Origin: Actinobacteria bacterium casp-actino8 | GTDB lineage: Bacteria; Actinomycetota; Acidimicrobiia; Acidimicrobiales; Ilumatobacteraceae | Length of the DNA: 21,364 nt | Assembly: GCA_001510455.1 (NCBI GenBank) | Contig: LFFH01000016.1 | Span: forward strand, 1 to 21,364 | Direction of reading: 5' to 3' | Shown here: piece by piece, positions 1 to 7,061 of the stretch | Layout: each line of letters begins with the position of its first letter | Numbering within the stretch: the first letter of the stretch is position 1 | Program-made: the position numbers and the translations under genes | The notes under the pieces: generated by a model | Seen by the model: only the letters and a program-made list of their open reading frames with translations | What the model was told of the DNA's origin: nothing | The model's database searches: none

Positions 1-42
1 GCGCCGGGTCTGGTGTCGGCGTCGATGCGCGACGCCGGTTGA
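1..42 (+). CDS. C-terminal fragment of an upstream gene
   Basis: Frame 1 is open from the window edge and ends at a TGA at 40-42, giving a 13-residue tail (APGLVSASMRDAG). The response regulator starts 25 nt further on with its own Shine-Dalgarno, which suggests co-transcription. In mycobacteria the RegX3 regulator follows its sensor kinase SenX3, so a kinase tail is possible. The fragment is too short to recognise, and the reading frame is chosen only because of the well-placed stop. Confidence 0.35.
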   Translation, partial: APGLVSASMRDAG

Positions 43-67
43 CGGAACGACGAGGAGAAACGACCCC

Positions 68-775
68 ATGCCCTCTCAGACGGTTCTCTTGGTGGAAGAT
101 GAGGAGAGTTTCGTCGACGCGCTGACCGTCGGCCTGAAGCGCGAAGGATTCCGGGTCGAAGTGGCGCGCGACGGTCTGGAGGCCCTCAGCCGATTCGATC
201 TGGTTCAGCCCGATGTGGTGTTGCTCGACGTGATGTTGCCGAAGATGTCCGGAATCGACGTCTGTCGACAACTGCGCAAGCGCACCCAGGTTCCGATCAT
301 CATGGTCACGGCTAAGGGCGCCGAGATCGACACCGTGGTTGGGCTCGAGGTGGGGGCCGACGACTACATCACGAAGCCCTATCGCATGCGCGAACTCGTC
401 GCTCGTATGCGTGCGGTGATGCGGCGAGTCTCGACCGAGCGTGGTTCCACGCCGGCCGAGATCGACGGTTCGATCCTCGAAGTTGGTGACGTGACCCTCG
501 ATCCCGACGAGCACGTCGTGCGCGTTCGTGGCGAACAGGTTCAGATGCCGCTGAAGGAGTTCGAGTTGCTCCACCTTCTCCTCGCCAATGCCGGTCGAGT
601 CCTCGCACGGGAGACACTCATCGATCGAGTGTGGGGTATCGATTATGTCGGTGACACCAAGACCCTCGACGTTCACGTCAAGAGATTGCGCGCCAAGATC
701 GAGGATGAGCCTTCCGATCCGAAACGCATCGTGACGATCCGTGGTCTCGGCTACAAGTTCGAACGATCTCGCTGA
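68..775 (+). CDS. OmpR/PhoB-family response regulator, RegX3-like
   Basis: This is a 235-residue two-component response regulator. The receiver domain covers about residues 5-118, with the acidic pair D11/E12, phospho-acceptor D54 in VLLDVMLP, T81 in MVTAK and K103 in TKPY. A winged-helix DNA-binding domain covers about 139-235, with PLKEFELLHLLL, the DVHVKRLRAKIE recognition-helix region and a terminal IRGLGYKFE. The SEIDxVVGLEVGADDYxTKPY-like stretch resembles mycobacterial RegX3, which responds to phosphate limitation, so a phosphate-type role is possible but inferred. The ATG at 68 is chosen because GAGGAG at 52-57 is a good Shine-Dalgarno; the frame is open further upstream. No sensor kinase is visible downstream, and it may lie before the window. 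The gene is probably the second in its operon. Confidence 0.93.
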   Translation: MPSQTVLLVEDEESFVDALTVGLKREGFRVEVARDGLEALSRFDLVQPDVVLLDVMLPKMSGIDVCRQLRKRTQVPIIMVTAKGAEIDTVVGLEVGADDYITKPYRMRELVARMRAVMRRVSTERGSTPAEIDGSILEVGDVTLDPDEHVVRVRGEQVQMPLKEFELLHLLLANAGRVLARETLIDRVWGIDYVGDTKTLDVHVKRLRAKIEDEPSDPKRIVTIRGLGYKFERSR

Positions 776-783
776 ACGTGCCC

Positions 784-805
784 GGTGTCGTGATGACACG
801 ACACC
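784..805. promoter_or_regulatory. perfect 9-bp inverted repeat upstream of the MFS gene
   Basis: The arms GGTGTCGTG (784-792) and CACGACACC (797-805) are perfect reverse complements around the 4-nt spacer ATGA. The repeat sits between the response regulator stop (775) and a TAACAT -10 box that starts at 806, so it covers the spacer and -35 region of the MFS promoter. That position suits an operator. It could also be a hairpin that ends the regulator transcript, but no U-tract follows. Confidence 0.5.
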
Positions 806-811
806 TAACAT
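806..811 (+). promoter_or_regulatory. -10 box TAACAT for the MFS gene (leaderless)
   Basis: TAACAT is followed by 6 nt and then the GTG start at 818, so the predicted first transcribed base is at or next to the start codon. There is no Shine-Dalgarno. A -35 match is not evident because a palindrome occupies that region. Confidence 0.55.
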
Positions 812-817
812 GACGAT

Positions 818-2173
818 GTGAGCGACGCCGAGAATTCAGAACCTTCGGGTCGGCGTCGACGTTCGTCTCACCCCGAACCGAAGTACCAGCATCAGTTCAG
901 GGCGTCGCCCTTCACTCGCCTCGTTCGGGTGCACGCACTGTTCGCGGCCGGTGAGGCATCGATGGCCGTTGCCCTGGCCGATTCACTCTTCTTGTCGATC
1001 ACCCCTGGTGAGGCGCGTAGTCGCGTGGTGTTGTTCCTCGCCATCAGCTTCGCACCGTTCATCGTTCTGGGTCGTTTCATCGGCCCGGTCATCGACCAGA
1101 TGCCCGGTGGTCGACGACTCCTCGTCGTCCTCATCGCGACGTTGCGAGTCGCAGTGATGATCGCGATGGTCTCCCAGCTCGAATCGCTGTTGCTCTTTCC
1201 CCTCGCCTTCCTCGCCATGGTGCTCAACAAGACCTACGGGGTGTCGAAGTCGGCGATGCTCCCGTCGCTCACCAAGAGCGAGGCCGACCTGGTGGAAGCC
1301 AATGCGAAATTGGGCGTGACGTCGGGAATCATCGGATTCGCTGGGGCGGTGCCAGCGGGTTTGTTGAGCCTGATCTCCCCGAAAGCCACCCTCGTGTTCG
1401 GTGCGATCTTGTTCGGCCTCGGTGGACTGGCCGCCCTGAGACTGCCGCGGATGCAAGTGGCTCGCTCGGAGGCCGGCGAGCTCGAGATCCGAGAACTCCG
1501 TCAGGCCGGTGTCGTGATCGCCGCCTCGGCGATGGGACTCGTCCGGGCGAGTGTCGGATTCCTCTTCTTCCATCTGGCCTTCTGGTTTGCCGATCCGCAA
1601 CGATCACAAGTGGTCGGTGTGGCGAGCAACGGACGGTGGAAGCAGGTCGAGTACCACTTCGGGCCGCAGTTCGGAATCTTCTGGTTCGGTGCCGCCGTGA
1701 GTCTGGCCGCCATCGGAACCTTGCTCGGCAACCTCAGCGCGAAGAAACTGGGTCGCTTCAAGTACGTGGAGACCCTTCTGGTGATCGGATTGATCCTGAT
1801 CGGTGCGGCCGGAATCGTGACGGCGGTGGCGGTGACCACGGTCGTGGCCTTGTTGATGGCCGCCACTGTCAACTTCGCGGCCGCCATCGCCAACATGGCG
1901 TTCGAGACCATCGTTCAGCGTGACGCACCCGATGTGAATCGTGGCCGTGCCATCGCCAACTTCCAGACCCGATTCCAATTGATGTGGGTGGCGGCCGGAT
2001 TGGTTCCCGTGCTGTTCCATCTGCCGGGTTCGGTGGGTTTCGCGATCGTCGCCGGTCTGGGTTTGTCGGGTGCGGGTGCCTACTGGTTCGGACTGACCCA
2101 AGTGCGGCGCGGTGCGACCGATCCTTTGACCCTGCGGTCGTACATCGGTTCTCGAATCAGTCGGCGTCGCTGA
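818..2173 (+). CDS. MFS transporter
   Basis: This is a 451-residue polytopic membrane protein of the major facilitator superfamily type. A charged cytoplasmic N-terminus of about 35 residues (GRRRRSSHPEPKYQHQ) precedes a series of hydrophobic helices. The loop GPVIDQMPGGRRLL fits the degenerate MFS motif A (GxxxDxxGRR) between helices 2 and 3, and AKLGVTSGIIGFAGAVPAG resembles the gating helix 5 region. The substrate cannot be read from the sequence. The GTG start is chosen from the leaderless promoter at 806-811. The closest general resemblance is to drug or metabolite efflux MFS proteins. The gene follows the response regulator but has its own promoter-like signal and a palindrome. Its last 17 nt overlap the end of the convergent DUF2342 gene. 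Confidence 0.82.
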   Translation: MSDAENSEPSGRRRRSSHPEPKYQHQFRASPFTRLVRVHALFAAGEASMAVALADSLFLSITPGEARSRVVLFLAISFAPFIVLGRFIGPVIDQMPGGRRLLVVLIATLRVAVMIAMVSQLESLLLFPLAFLAMVLNKTYGVSKSAMLPSLTKSEADLVEANAKLGVTSGIIGFAGAVPAGLLSLISPKATLVFGAILFGLGGLAALRLPRMQVARSEAGELEIRELRQAGVVIAASAMGLVRASVGFLFFHLAFWFADPQRSQVVGVASNGRWKQVEYHFGPQFGIFWFGAAVSLAAIGTLLGNLSAKKLGRFKYVETLLVIGLILIGAAGIVTAVAVTTVVALLMAATVNFAAAIANMAFETIVQRDAPDVNRGRAIANFQTRFQLMWVAAGLVPVLFHLPGSVGFAIVAGLGLSGAGAYWFGLTQVRRGATDPLTLRSYIGSRISRRR

Positions 2174-3359
2174 TCTCGAGTCGGGCGAGCCACAGCCCCG
2201 GTGCGTCGAGTTCGGCCGGAGTCGGAATAGCCGTGGTCCGATCGAACAAGGGATCGAGTCCTCGTGCTCCGGCTCGTTCGACCACACCGGCCACGAACGA
2301 CTTCCCTTGCTCGACCCGAGAGCGGTCGAGTCGGAGTCCGAGCAGTCGTTCGACGAAGGTCGTCTCTTCACCCGATTCGATTCGACGACGGCGGGCCGCC
2401 TCGGCGATGCGAGCCGGATTACCGAGGATGCGCGCTCCGACTTGGTCGGCGATGTGGTCGGCCCAACCGACGACGAGTGAGAGCACGGTGTCGATGTGGG
2501 GCTGCAGTCGATCCTGTTCGGGTGACCGCATCGCACCCAGAAGAACTTCGGGGTCACCGAGCACGTTCTGCAGTGACTGCATGATCTGCATCGGATCGGA
2601 GGACTCGATCGAGGACAGCTTGTCCATGATCGCGTTGGGGTCGGGTCGGAAAGCCGCCACGTGCGAGCAGACGAGTCGTTCGACCTCGGACGCGACATGG
2701 GGGATCGAGATGATCGTGTGCAATGTGAGTTCACTGATCAGCGTCCACATACGGGCGTCATCGGTCGACAGGTTCCACTCGGTGGCGAATTCGTCGATGT
2801 TGGTGAGCACGAACATGGGTGCTCGTCCGGCGCGACGGGGGAGTGGCAGGTCGTATTGGCCGAGTGAGCGCTTGGCGAGCAACCCGACCATCGATCCGAC
2901 GGTCATTCCCATCATGGTGGGTGCGAGCAGACCAGAGAACTGACCGAGCATGGCCGCCATCGGATCATCGTCGGTGTCAGTGGGTTTCTGGGCCAGTGCG
3001 GTGGCCAGATCGGTGAAGAACGGTCGGTAGTCCTCGAGTGTGGTGTCGACCCAGGCGGTGCGCGTGACGACGGCCGGTTCGACGGCCAGTACCGGAAGCG
3101 CCCGCTCGGTGACCGCCTCGAGCTGATCGACGACGATGCGTCCGAGATCGACGAACGACATACGCGCCGTCGGATCGGGATTGGATTCGGTCTGGCCGCC
3201 GGTGGCGGTGAGTAGGGCCACCTGTCGAGCGGTGTCCCATTGGACCGGTCCCTGGTCGGCGAACATCTTCATCATCTCGCCGAAGAAAGGGAGTCCGGCG
3301 AAAGGATTCGGGCTGTCGTCATCGGAGTCCCCGAACGGAAACGGTGAGCCGTCAGCCAT
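2157..3359 (-). CDS. DUF2342 / TIGR03624-type putative hydrolase with a degenerate metal site
   Basis: This 400-residue protein resembles the actinobacterial DUF2342 family, often annotated as zinc-dependent metalloprotease or putative hydrolase. Supporting features are the acidic and proline-rich start (FGDSDDDSPNPFAGLPFFGEM), the central LTNIDEFATEWNL segment, the C-terminal RRRRIESGEETTFVERLLGL region, and a final PTPAELDAPGLWLARLE. In family members with the metal site, a HExxH-type motif follows the central segment. Here the equivalent stretch, residues 209-213, reads SELTL, so both histidines are absent and peptidase activity is doubtful. The ATG start is supported by a leaderless -10 box at 3366-3371. 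The gene is divergent from the SDR gene and overlaps the MFS gene tail-to-tail by 17 nt. The family assignment is from memory of its pattern. Confidence 0.78.
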   Translation of the reverse strand: MADGSPFPFGDSDDDSPNPFAGLPFFGEMMKMFADQGPVQWDTARQVALLTATGGQTESNPDPTARMSFVDLGRIVVDQLEAVTERALPVLAVEPAVVTRTAWVDTTLEDYRPFFTDLATALAQKPTDTDDDPMAAMLGQFSGLLAPTMMGMTVGSMVGLLAKRSLGQYDLPLPRRAGRAPMFVLTNIDEFATEWNLSTDDARMWTLISELTLHTIISIPHVASEVERLVCSHVAAFRPDPNAIMDKLSSIESSDPMQIMQSLQNVLGDPEVLLGAMRSPEQDRLQPHIDTVLSLVVGWADHIADQVGARILGNPARIAEAARRRRIESGEETTFVERLLGLRLDRSRVEQGKSFVAGVVERAGARGLDPLFDRTTAIPTPAELDAPGLWLARLEISDAD

Positions 3360-3365
3360 GGTCCG

Positions 3366-3371
3366 AGCCTA
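3366..3371 (-). promoter_or_regulatory. -10 box TAGGCT for the DUF2342 gene (leaderless)
   Basis: On the minus strand TAGGCT is followed by 6 nt (cggacc) and the ATG at 3359. The spacing matches the other leaderless starts in the window. Confidence 0.5.
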
Positions 3372-3401
3372 CGTCGCCCGATTCGAGTGCGGCTCGACGA
3401 C

Positions 3402-3407
3402 TAGCGT
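3402..3407 (+). promoter_or_regulatory. -10 box TAGCGT for the SDR gene (leaderless)
   Basis: TAGCGT is followed by 7 nt and the GTG at 3415. It helps choose this start among several in-frame candidates that would run back into the divergent gene. Confidence 0.5.
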
Positions 3408-3414
3408 CACGAGA

Positions 3415-4464
3415 GTGACGATCAGTGAAACGCGACACGACCAGACGCTGAACCGATCGTCGAACGACCTCGTCACGGTTCTGGTGACCGGTGCGTTGTG
3501 GCCACTCGGTCGTCGGGTGGTCGAACGTCTCCGAGCCGATGATCGCTTCTCCGTGGTCGAGATCGAGCGTGGTGTTCGATCCGACGTCCCGGCCATCGAT
3601 GTCGATCGTGCCGATCTGCCGCGCATCGACGTGGTCGTTCACTTGGCGCCCGGTGATCACGACACACTCGCTGCTCGTGGCCGCAGTGCGGCGGTCGGGA
3701 CACCCGAACTCCTGGCCGAGGCCACTCGCCGTCACACGACCCACCTCGTGGTGCTGTCGTCGGCGATGGTGTACGGCGCGTGGCCCGACAATCCGGTGCC
3801 ACTCACCGAGGACATCGCACTTCGCCCCGATTTCGGTTTCGCCTTCGCGCGACAACTCGCAACCGTCGAACAGATGGTCGACGACTGGCGACTCGCATCG
3901 CCCGGTCGCTCGGTCACGGTTCTGCGACCGGTGCCGGCGATGGCCGCCGATGGAACGTCGTCACTCGTTCGAGCTCTGGCAGCCGGGATGGGTGGTCGCC
4001 TCGGTGAAGACGACGTTCCGGCTCAGTTCCTCCATCTCGACGATCTCGCGTCGGCGGTGGTGCTGGCCGTCGATCGCCGTCTGTCGGGCATCTACAACGT
4101 GGCCCCCGACGGTCACGTCCCGGGTTCGCGAGTTCGTTCGTTGTGGGGAATGGCTCCCCGGTTGCGGCTTCCCGATCGGGTGGGAGAGGTGGTCGCCGAC
4201 CTGCGGTGGCGATTCCAGCGGGGTCCGATTCCCCCGGGTCTACGTCCCTATGTGCGCTCACCATGGCTCGTCTCGAACGGCAAGCTACGCGCCGAGGGAT
4301 GGTCGCCCACCGTCACCAACGAGCAGACCTTCGTCGAAGGAACCGAGACGAAGTGGTGGACGATGATCACACCGAAGCGCAAACAAGAGATCGCTCTCGG
4401 TGCGATGACCGCGGTGATCGTGGGTGGGTTGATCGCTCTGATCCGCGCTCTGCGTCGGCGTTAG
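3415..4464 (+). CDS. Extended-SDR / NAD-epimerase-like protein with a C-terminal membrane helix
   Basis: This 349-residue protein has a Rossmann fold resembling NAD-dependent epimerases and dehydratases: VTVLVTGALWPLG at 20-32, VVVHLAP at 73-79, LVVLSSAMVYG at 111-121, and FLHLDDLASAVVLAVD at 205-220. The nucleotide loop reads GALWPLG rather than GATGFLG. Where the family has YxxxK the sequence reads FGFAFARQ (140-147), so neither the Tyr nor the Lys is obvious. A hydrophobic helix at about 325-344 followed by RALRRR would anchor the tail in the membrane. The protein may bind a nucleotide or sugar without classic catalysis; its substrate is unknown. The GTG at 3415 is chosen from the leaderless promoter. 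The TAG stop overlaps the stop of the convergent trypsin-fold gene by 3 nt. Confidence 0.75.
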   Translation: MTISETRHDQTLNRSSNDLVTVLVTGALWPLGRRVVERLRADDRFSVVEIERGVRSDVPAIDVDRADLPRIDVVVHLAPGDHDTLAARGRSAAVGTPELLAEATRRHTTHLVVLSSAMVYGAWPDNPVPLTEDIALRPDFGFAFARQLATVEQMVDDWRLASPGRSVTVLRPVPAMAADGTSSLVRALAAGMGGRLGEDDVPAQFLHLDDLASAVVLAVDRRLSGIYNVAPDGHVPGSRVRSLWGMAPRLRLPDRVGEVVADLRWRFQRGPIPPGLRPYVRSPWLVSNGKLRAEGWSPTVTNEQTFVEGTETKWWTMITPKRKQEIALGAMTAVIVGGLIALIRALRRR

Positions 4465-5255
4465 TCGGCCGAGCCGAGTCCGGAGAGCAGACTCGTCAGG
4501 ACCGACTGGATCGTGTTGGTGTGGATGAGCACCACGTCGTTGCCTTCGTGGGTGCAGAGTCCGATCAGTCGTCCGGCGCGATCGATGACGGGTGCACCCT
4601 CGGCGACCGAGAACGGATCGAAGGTCGTACTGCGGGTTCCGATGATCGCGCGTTGGTCGTCGGCGAGCGACATCACGCTCATGCGATGAGCGCGTTCGGA
4701 GATGACGACCACGTCTTGATCGCGCGTGATCGGGACATTGGGCAGGCTCACGTCGGGAGTCGGTCCGTCGAGTGGAAGAGCGAGGATCGCAATGGACGTC
4801 GCCTCGTCGACGTGCACCACCTCGACGACGTGCGTGCTGCCGTCGGTGAGACGTACTCGGAGCTGAGAGCGATCGCCGACTGCGGCCAGAGTGGTCACGA
4901 GGAGAGGCCCCCGTTCGACCATCACGGCGATCGGTGCATCGGAGCGTGAATCGTCGAGGCTCACCAGTTCGATGTCGGCTCCCGACAGTCGGATGGCATC
5001 CGACGTGTCGGTGCGTCCCGAGACCGGTCGGGCCAGGAGAGCCAGACCCACCACCACCAGAACTCCGGCGGAGATGGAAAAGGTGGTGACACCGCGACCC
5101 ACTGACCGCAGAGACGTCGCATCGGACAGGCCGAGATAGGCGGTGGCCGCCATCTCGGACGGGTGGCGCCAGGTGCGCTCGTGTGGTGGGAGCGGCGCGG
5201 CCGGGAAGTCGTCGGGTTCGGATCCCGATGGCGAAGTGTGCTCTCCCACGAACAC
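4461..5255 (-). CDS. Membrane-anchored trypsin-fold protein lacking the catalytic triad
   Basis: This 264-residue protein has a cytoplasmic proline-rich N-terminus containing HERTWRHPSE (25-34), one membrane helix at about 57-77, and an extracytoplasmic domain with the layout of S1C/HtrA-like trypsin folds. Where the catalytic His would sit (usually TNAHV) it reads LVTTLAAV (119-126). The Asp region reads ATSIAILAL (152-160). The nucleophile loop, usually GNSGGPL, reads VAEGAPV (217-223), with Glu at the Ser position. It is therefore probably a pseudoprotease with a sensor, scaffold or ligand-binding role. There is no PDZ domain. A -10 box at 5259-5264 lies 3 nt before this GTG and 9 nt before a second GTG at codon 3, so the true start may be 5249. 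It is divergent from moaE. Confidence 0.72.
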   Translation of the reverse strand: MFVGEHTSPSGSEPDDFPAAPLPPHERTWRHPSEMAATAYLGLSDATSLRSVGRGVTTFSISAGVLVVVGLALLARPVSGRTDTSDAIRLSGADIELVSLDDSRSDAPIAVMVERGPLLVTTLAAVGDRSQLRVRLTDGSTHVVEVVHVDEATSIAILALPLDGPTPDVSLPNVPITRDQDVVVISERAHRMSVMSLADDQRAIIGTRSTTFDPFSVAEGAPVIDRAGRLIGLCTHEGNDVVLIHTNTIQSVLTSLLSGLGSAD

Positions 5256-5258
5256 GTG

Positions 5259-5264
5259 AGACTA
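5259..5264 (-). promoter_or_regulatory. -10 box TAGTCT for the trypsin-fold gene
   Basis: On the minus strand TAGTCT lies 3 nt before the first GTG (5255) and 9 nt before an in-frame GTG at codon 3 (5249-5247). The 9-nt spacing matches other units here, so a leaderless start at codon 3 is plausible. Confidence 0.4.
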
Positions 5265-5324
5265 GTGATCGTTCGCCCGCGTGTGTTCGCGGGCCGGCAA
5301 CCTCTGGCCACCCGAGATGCCCGC

Positions 5325-5330
5325 TACCAT
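5325..5330 (+). promoter_or_regulatory. -10 box TACCAT for the moaE operon (leaderless)
   Basis: TACCAT is followed by 6 nt and the GTG at 5337. The downstream genes moaE, small membrane protein, mreB and crotonase overlap one another, so this is probably the promoter for all four. Confidence 0.5.
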
Positions 5331-5336
5331 CGGCGT

Positions 5337-5843
5337 GTGCTCTCGGAACGGACGAACGATCACTGGTTCGCTCTGACTCCCGACCCGTTGTCGATCCCCG
5401 AGGCCTACGAATGGGCGGTGCAGCCTCGCTGTGGTGCCGTGGTGGTCTTCTCCGGCACCGTGCGTGATCATGCCGAAGAGGCTGGAGTACGCCGCGACGG
5501 AGTCACTCATCTGGTGTACGAGGCGTACGACGAGCAGGTGCTCCCGCGATTCGCGACGATCGTCGACGAGATGAGAGCTCGTTGGTCCGATCTGGGTCGG
5601 GTGGTCGTGTGGCATCGAGTGGGTCGTCTCGAACTCGAGGAATCATCGGTGGTCGTGGCGGTGTCCTCACCCCATCGCCCCGATGCGTTCGCCGCGGCAC
5701 GATTCGCGATCGATGCCGTGAAGTCGTCGGCACCGATCTGGAAACTCGAGGAGTGGTCCGACGGTCGAGACTGGGGAACCGGCGCGACGTCGATCACCGA
5801 AGCGTCACGTGTCGAATCGGTCGATGAGGCCTCGTCACGATGA
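5337..5843 (+). CDS. moaE: Molybdopterin synthase catalytic subunit MoaE
   Basis: MoaE is the large subunit of molybdopterin synthase. With thiocarboxylated MoaD it converts precursor Z (cPMP) to molybdopterin in the cytoplasm. The 168-residue protein shows the family pattern in order: FSGTVRDH (38-45), LVYEAYDE (59-66), WHRVGRLELEE (92-102), SSPHRPDAF (110-118), and IDAVKSSAPIWKLE (125-138). K129 and K136 match the active-site lysine pair of the E. coli enzyme. Family members are usually about 150 residues, so this one carries short extra ends. The GTG at 5337 is chosen because a leaderless -10 box precedes it, although the frame is open further upstream. No moaD, moaA or moaC is in the window. 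It is the first gene of an operon with mreB. Confidence 0.92.
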   Translation: MLSERTNDHWFALTPDPLSIPEAYEWAVQPRCGAVVVFSGTVRDHAEEAGVRRDGVTHLVYEAYDEQVLPRFATIVDEMRARWSDLGRVVVWHRVGRLELEESSVVVAVSSPHRPDAFAAARFAIDAVKSSAPIWKLEEWSDGRDWGTGATSITEASRVESVDEASSR

Positions 5844-6067
5844 CCGTCGTTCTCGTCGGCGTGGTGGCGGTGTGCCTCGCCATCTTCCTCGCCCTGGCGA
5901 TCGCTCGACGTACACCATCGAGTGACGACGGAGTTGCTTCGTTCCGCAAACATCTCGACGCGCTGTCGCCTGAAGCGCGTCGTCAAGTGATCGATCGAAT
6001 GAACGAAACTCAAAAGCCGAACGGTCCGAGCGACCCCGACGATCCGGGAATCAGCCATGGCACGTGA
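5840..6067 (+). CDS. Small single-pass membrane protein, hypothetical
   Basis: This 75-residue protein is not recognised. It has one membrane helix at about residues 3-22 (VVLVGVVAVCLAIFLALAIA), then a soluble tail with a predicted helical stretch (FRKHLDALSPEARRQVIDRM) and a proline- and aspartate-rich end. Its ATG overlaps the moaE stop by 4 nt (ATGA), and its last 11 nt overlap mreB, so translation is coupled on both sides. The tight coupling to mreB suggests, but does not show, a link to the MreB filament or membrane. Confidence 0.7.
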   Translation: MTVVLVGVVAVCLAIFLALAIARRTPSSDDGVASFRKHLDALSPEARRQVIDRMNETQKPNGPSDPDDPGISHGT

Positions 6068-7061
6068 CCTCGCGATCGACCTCGGAACGGCGAACACCCT
6101 CGTGTACATGAAGGGTCGCGGCATCGTGCTGAACGAGCCGTCGGTGATCGCGCTCAATCGCCAGACCGGTGAGGTGTTGGCCACCGGCCACGACGCCTGG
6201 AACATGATCGGCCGGACGCCCGGATACATCGTGGCGGTTCGCCCCTTGCGCGGGGGAGCCATCACCGACTTCGACGTGACCGAGCGCATGATTCGCCTGC
6301 TCCTGCAGCGAGTGGGTGTGAGTCGTTTCACCCGCCCCAAGGTGGTCATTTGCGTGCCGTCGGCCATCACCGAGGTCGAACGACGGGCGGTGACCGACGC
6401 CGCCCGACGAGCCGGTGCCGCCGACGCCCAGTTGATCGAGCAGCCGATGGCCGCTGCAATCGGTGCCAACCTCCCGATCGACGAACCGGTCGGCAACATG
6501 GTGATCGACATCGGTGGTGGAACGAGTGAGACCGCCGTGATCAGCCTCGGTGGCATCGTCGCTCTCGAAGCCGTGCGCGTGGGCAGTTTCGACATCGACA
6601 ACGCGATCCAGAACTACGTCCGACGTGAGCACGGCATCGCCATCGGTGAGCGAACGGCCGAGGAGATCAAGTTGGCGATCGGTTCGGCGGCGGCCACTCC
6701 CGACGAAGTCGAAGCGGAGGTGAGCGGACGCGACCTGATGATGGGGTTGCCGAAGACCGTGATCCTCACACCCGAAGAGATTCGTTACGCGATCGACGAC
6801 GTGGTCACCCAGATCGTGCAGTCGGTGGTGCGTTGTCTCGCCAAGGCACCGCCCGAACTCGCACAGGACTTCTTGGTGCGCGGTATGTACCTCGTGGGTG
6901 GTGGTGGTCTGCTTCGTGGTCTCGCCGATCGGATCGAGCGTGAGACCCAGGTTCCGGTTCGCATGTCGAACATGCCCCTCGAGGCCGTGGTACTCGGCGC
7001 CGGACACTGCATCGAGAACTACGACGCTCTGAAGCGCATGTTCATGGGGCAGCGACGCTGA
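6057..7061 (+). CDS. mreB: Rod shape-determining protein MreB
   Basis: MreB is a bacterial actin that forms membrane-bound filaments and directs lateral cell-wall synthesis. The 334-residue length is typical. Actin-fold ATP-binding motifs are visible: phosphate 1 DLGTANT (9-15), the TDFD stretch near residue 70, CVPSAITEVERRAVTDAA, the connect region, phosphate 2 VIDIGGGTSETAVISL, and the adenosine motif YLVGGGGLLRGLA near the C-terminus. It starts inside the end of the small membrane gene, and its TGA overlaps the next ATG (TGATG at 7058-7062). No mreC, mreD, rodA or penicillin-binding protein gene is nearby. It therefore stands apart from the usual mreBCD cluster and could be an Mbl-like second copy, with the main cluster elsewhere. 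Confidence 0.95.
   Translation: MARDLAIDLGTANTLVYMKGRGIVLNEPSVIALNRQTGEVLATGHDAWNMIGRTPGYIVAVRPLRGGAITDFDVTERMIRLLLQRVGVSRFTRPKVVICVPSAITEVERRAVTDAARRAGAADAQLIEQPMAAAIGANLPIDEPVGNMVIDIGGGTSETAVISLGGIVALEAVRVGSFDIDNAIQNYVRREHGIAIGERTAEEIKLAIGSAAATPDEVEAEVSGRDLMMGLPKTVILTPEEIRYAIDDVVTQIVQSVVRCLAKAPPELAQDFLVRGMYLVGGGGLLRGLADRIERETQVPVRMSNMPLEAVVLGAGHCIENYDALKRMFMGQRR

Noticed and set aside
784..805. Standard intrinsic terminator
   Set aside because: The stem is perfect, but TAACATGAC follows instead of a run of T, and the position overlaps a promoter.
1604..2734. Long open frame on the minus strand (376 codons) across the MFS and DUF2342 genes
   Set aside because: It is antisense to two well-supported genes, has an Arg/Ser/Pro-rich composition, and shows no recognisable domain. 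Such frames are common in GC-rich DNA.
5163..5336. Upstream extension of the MoaE reading frame
   Set aside because: The extra residues have no match to MoaE, the region overlaps the divergent gene and its promoter, and a leaderless -10 box points to the GTG at 5337.
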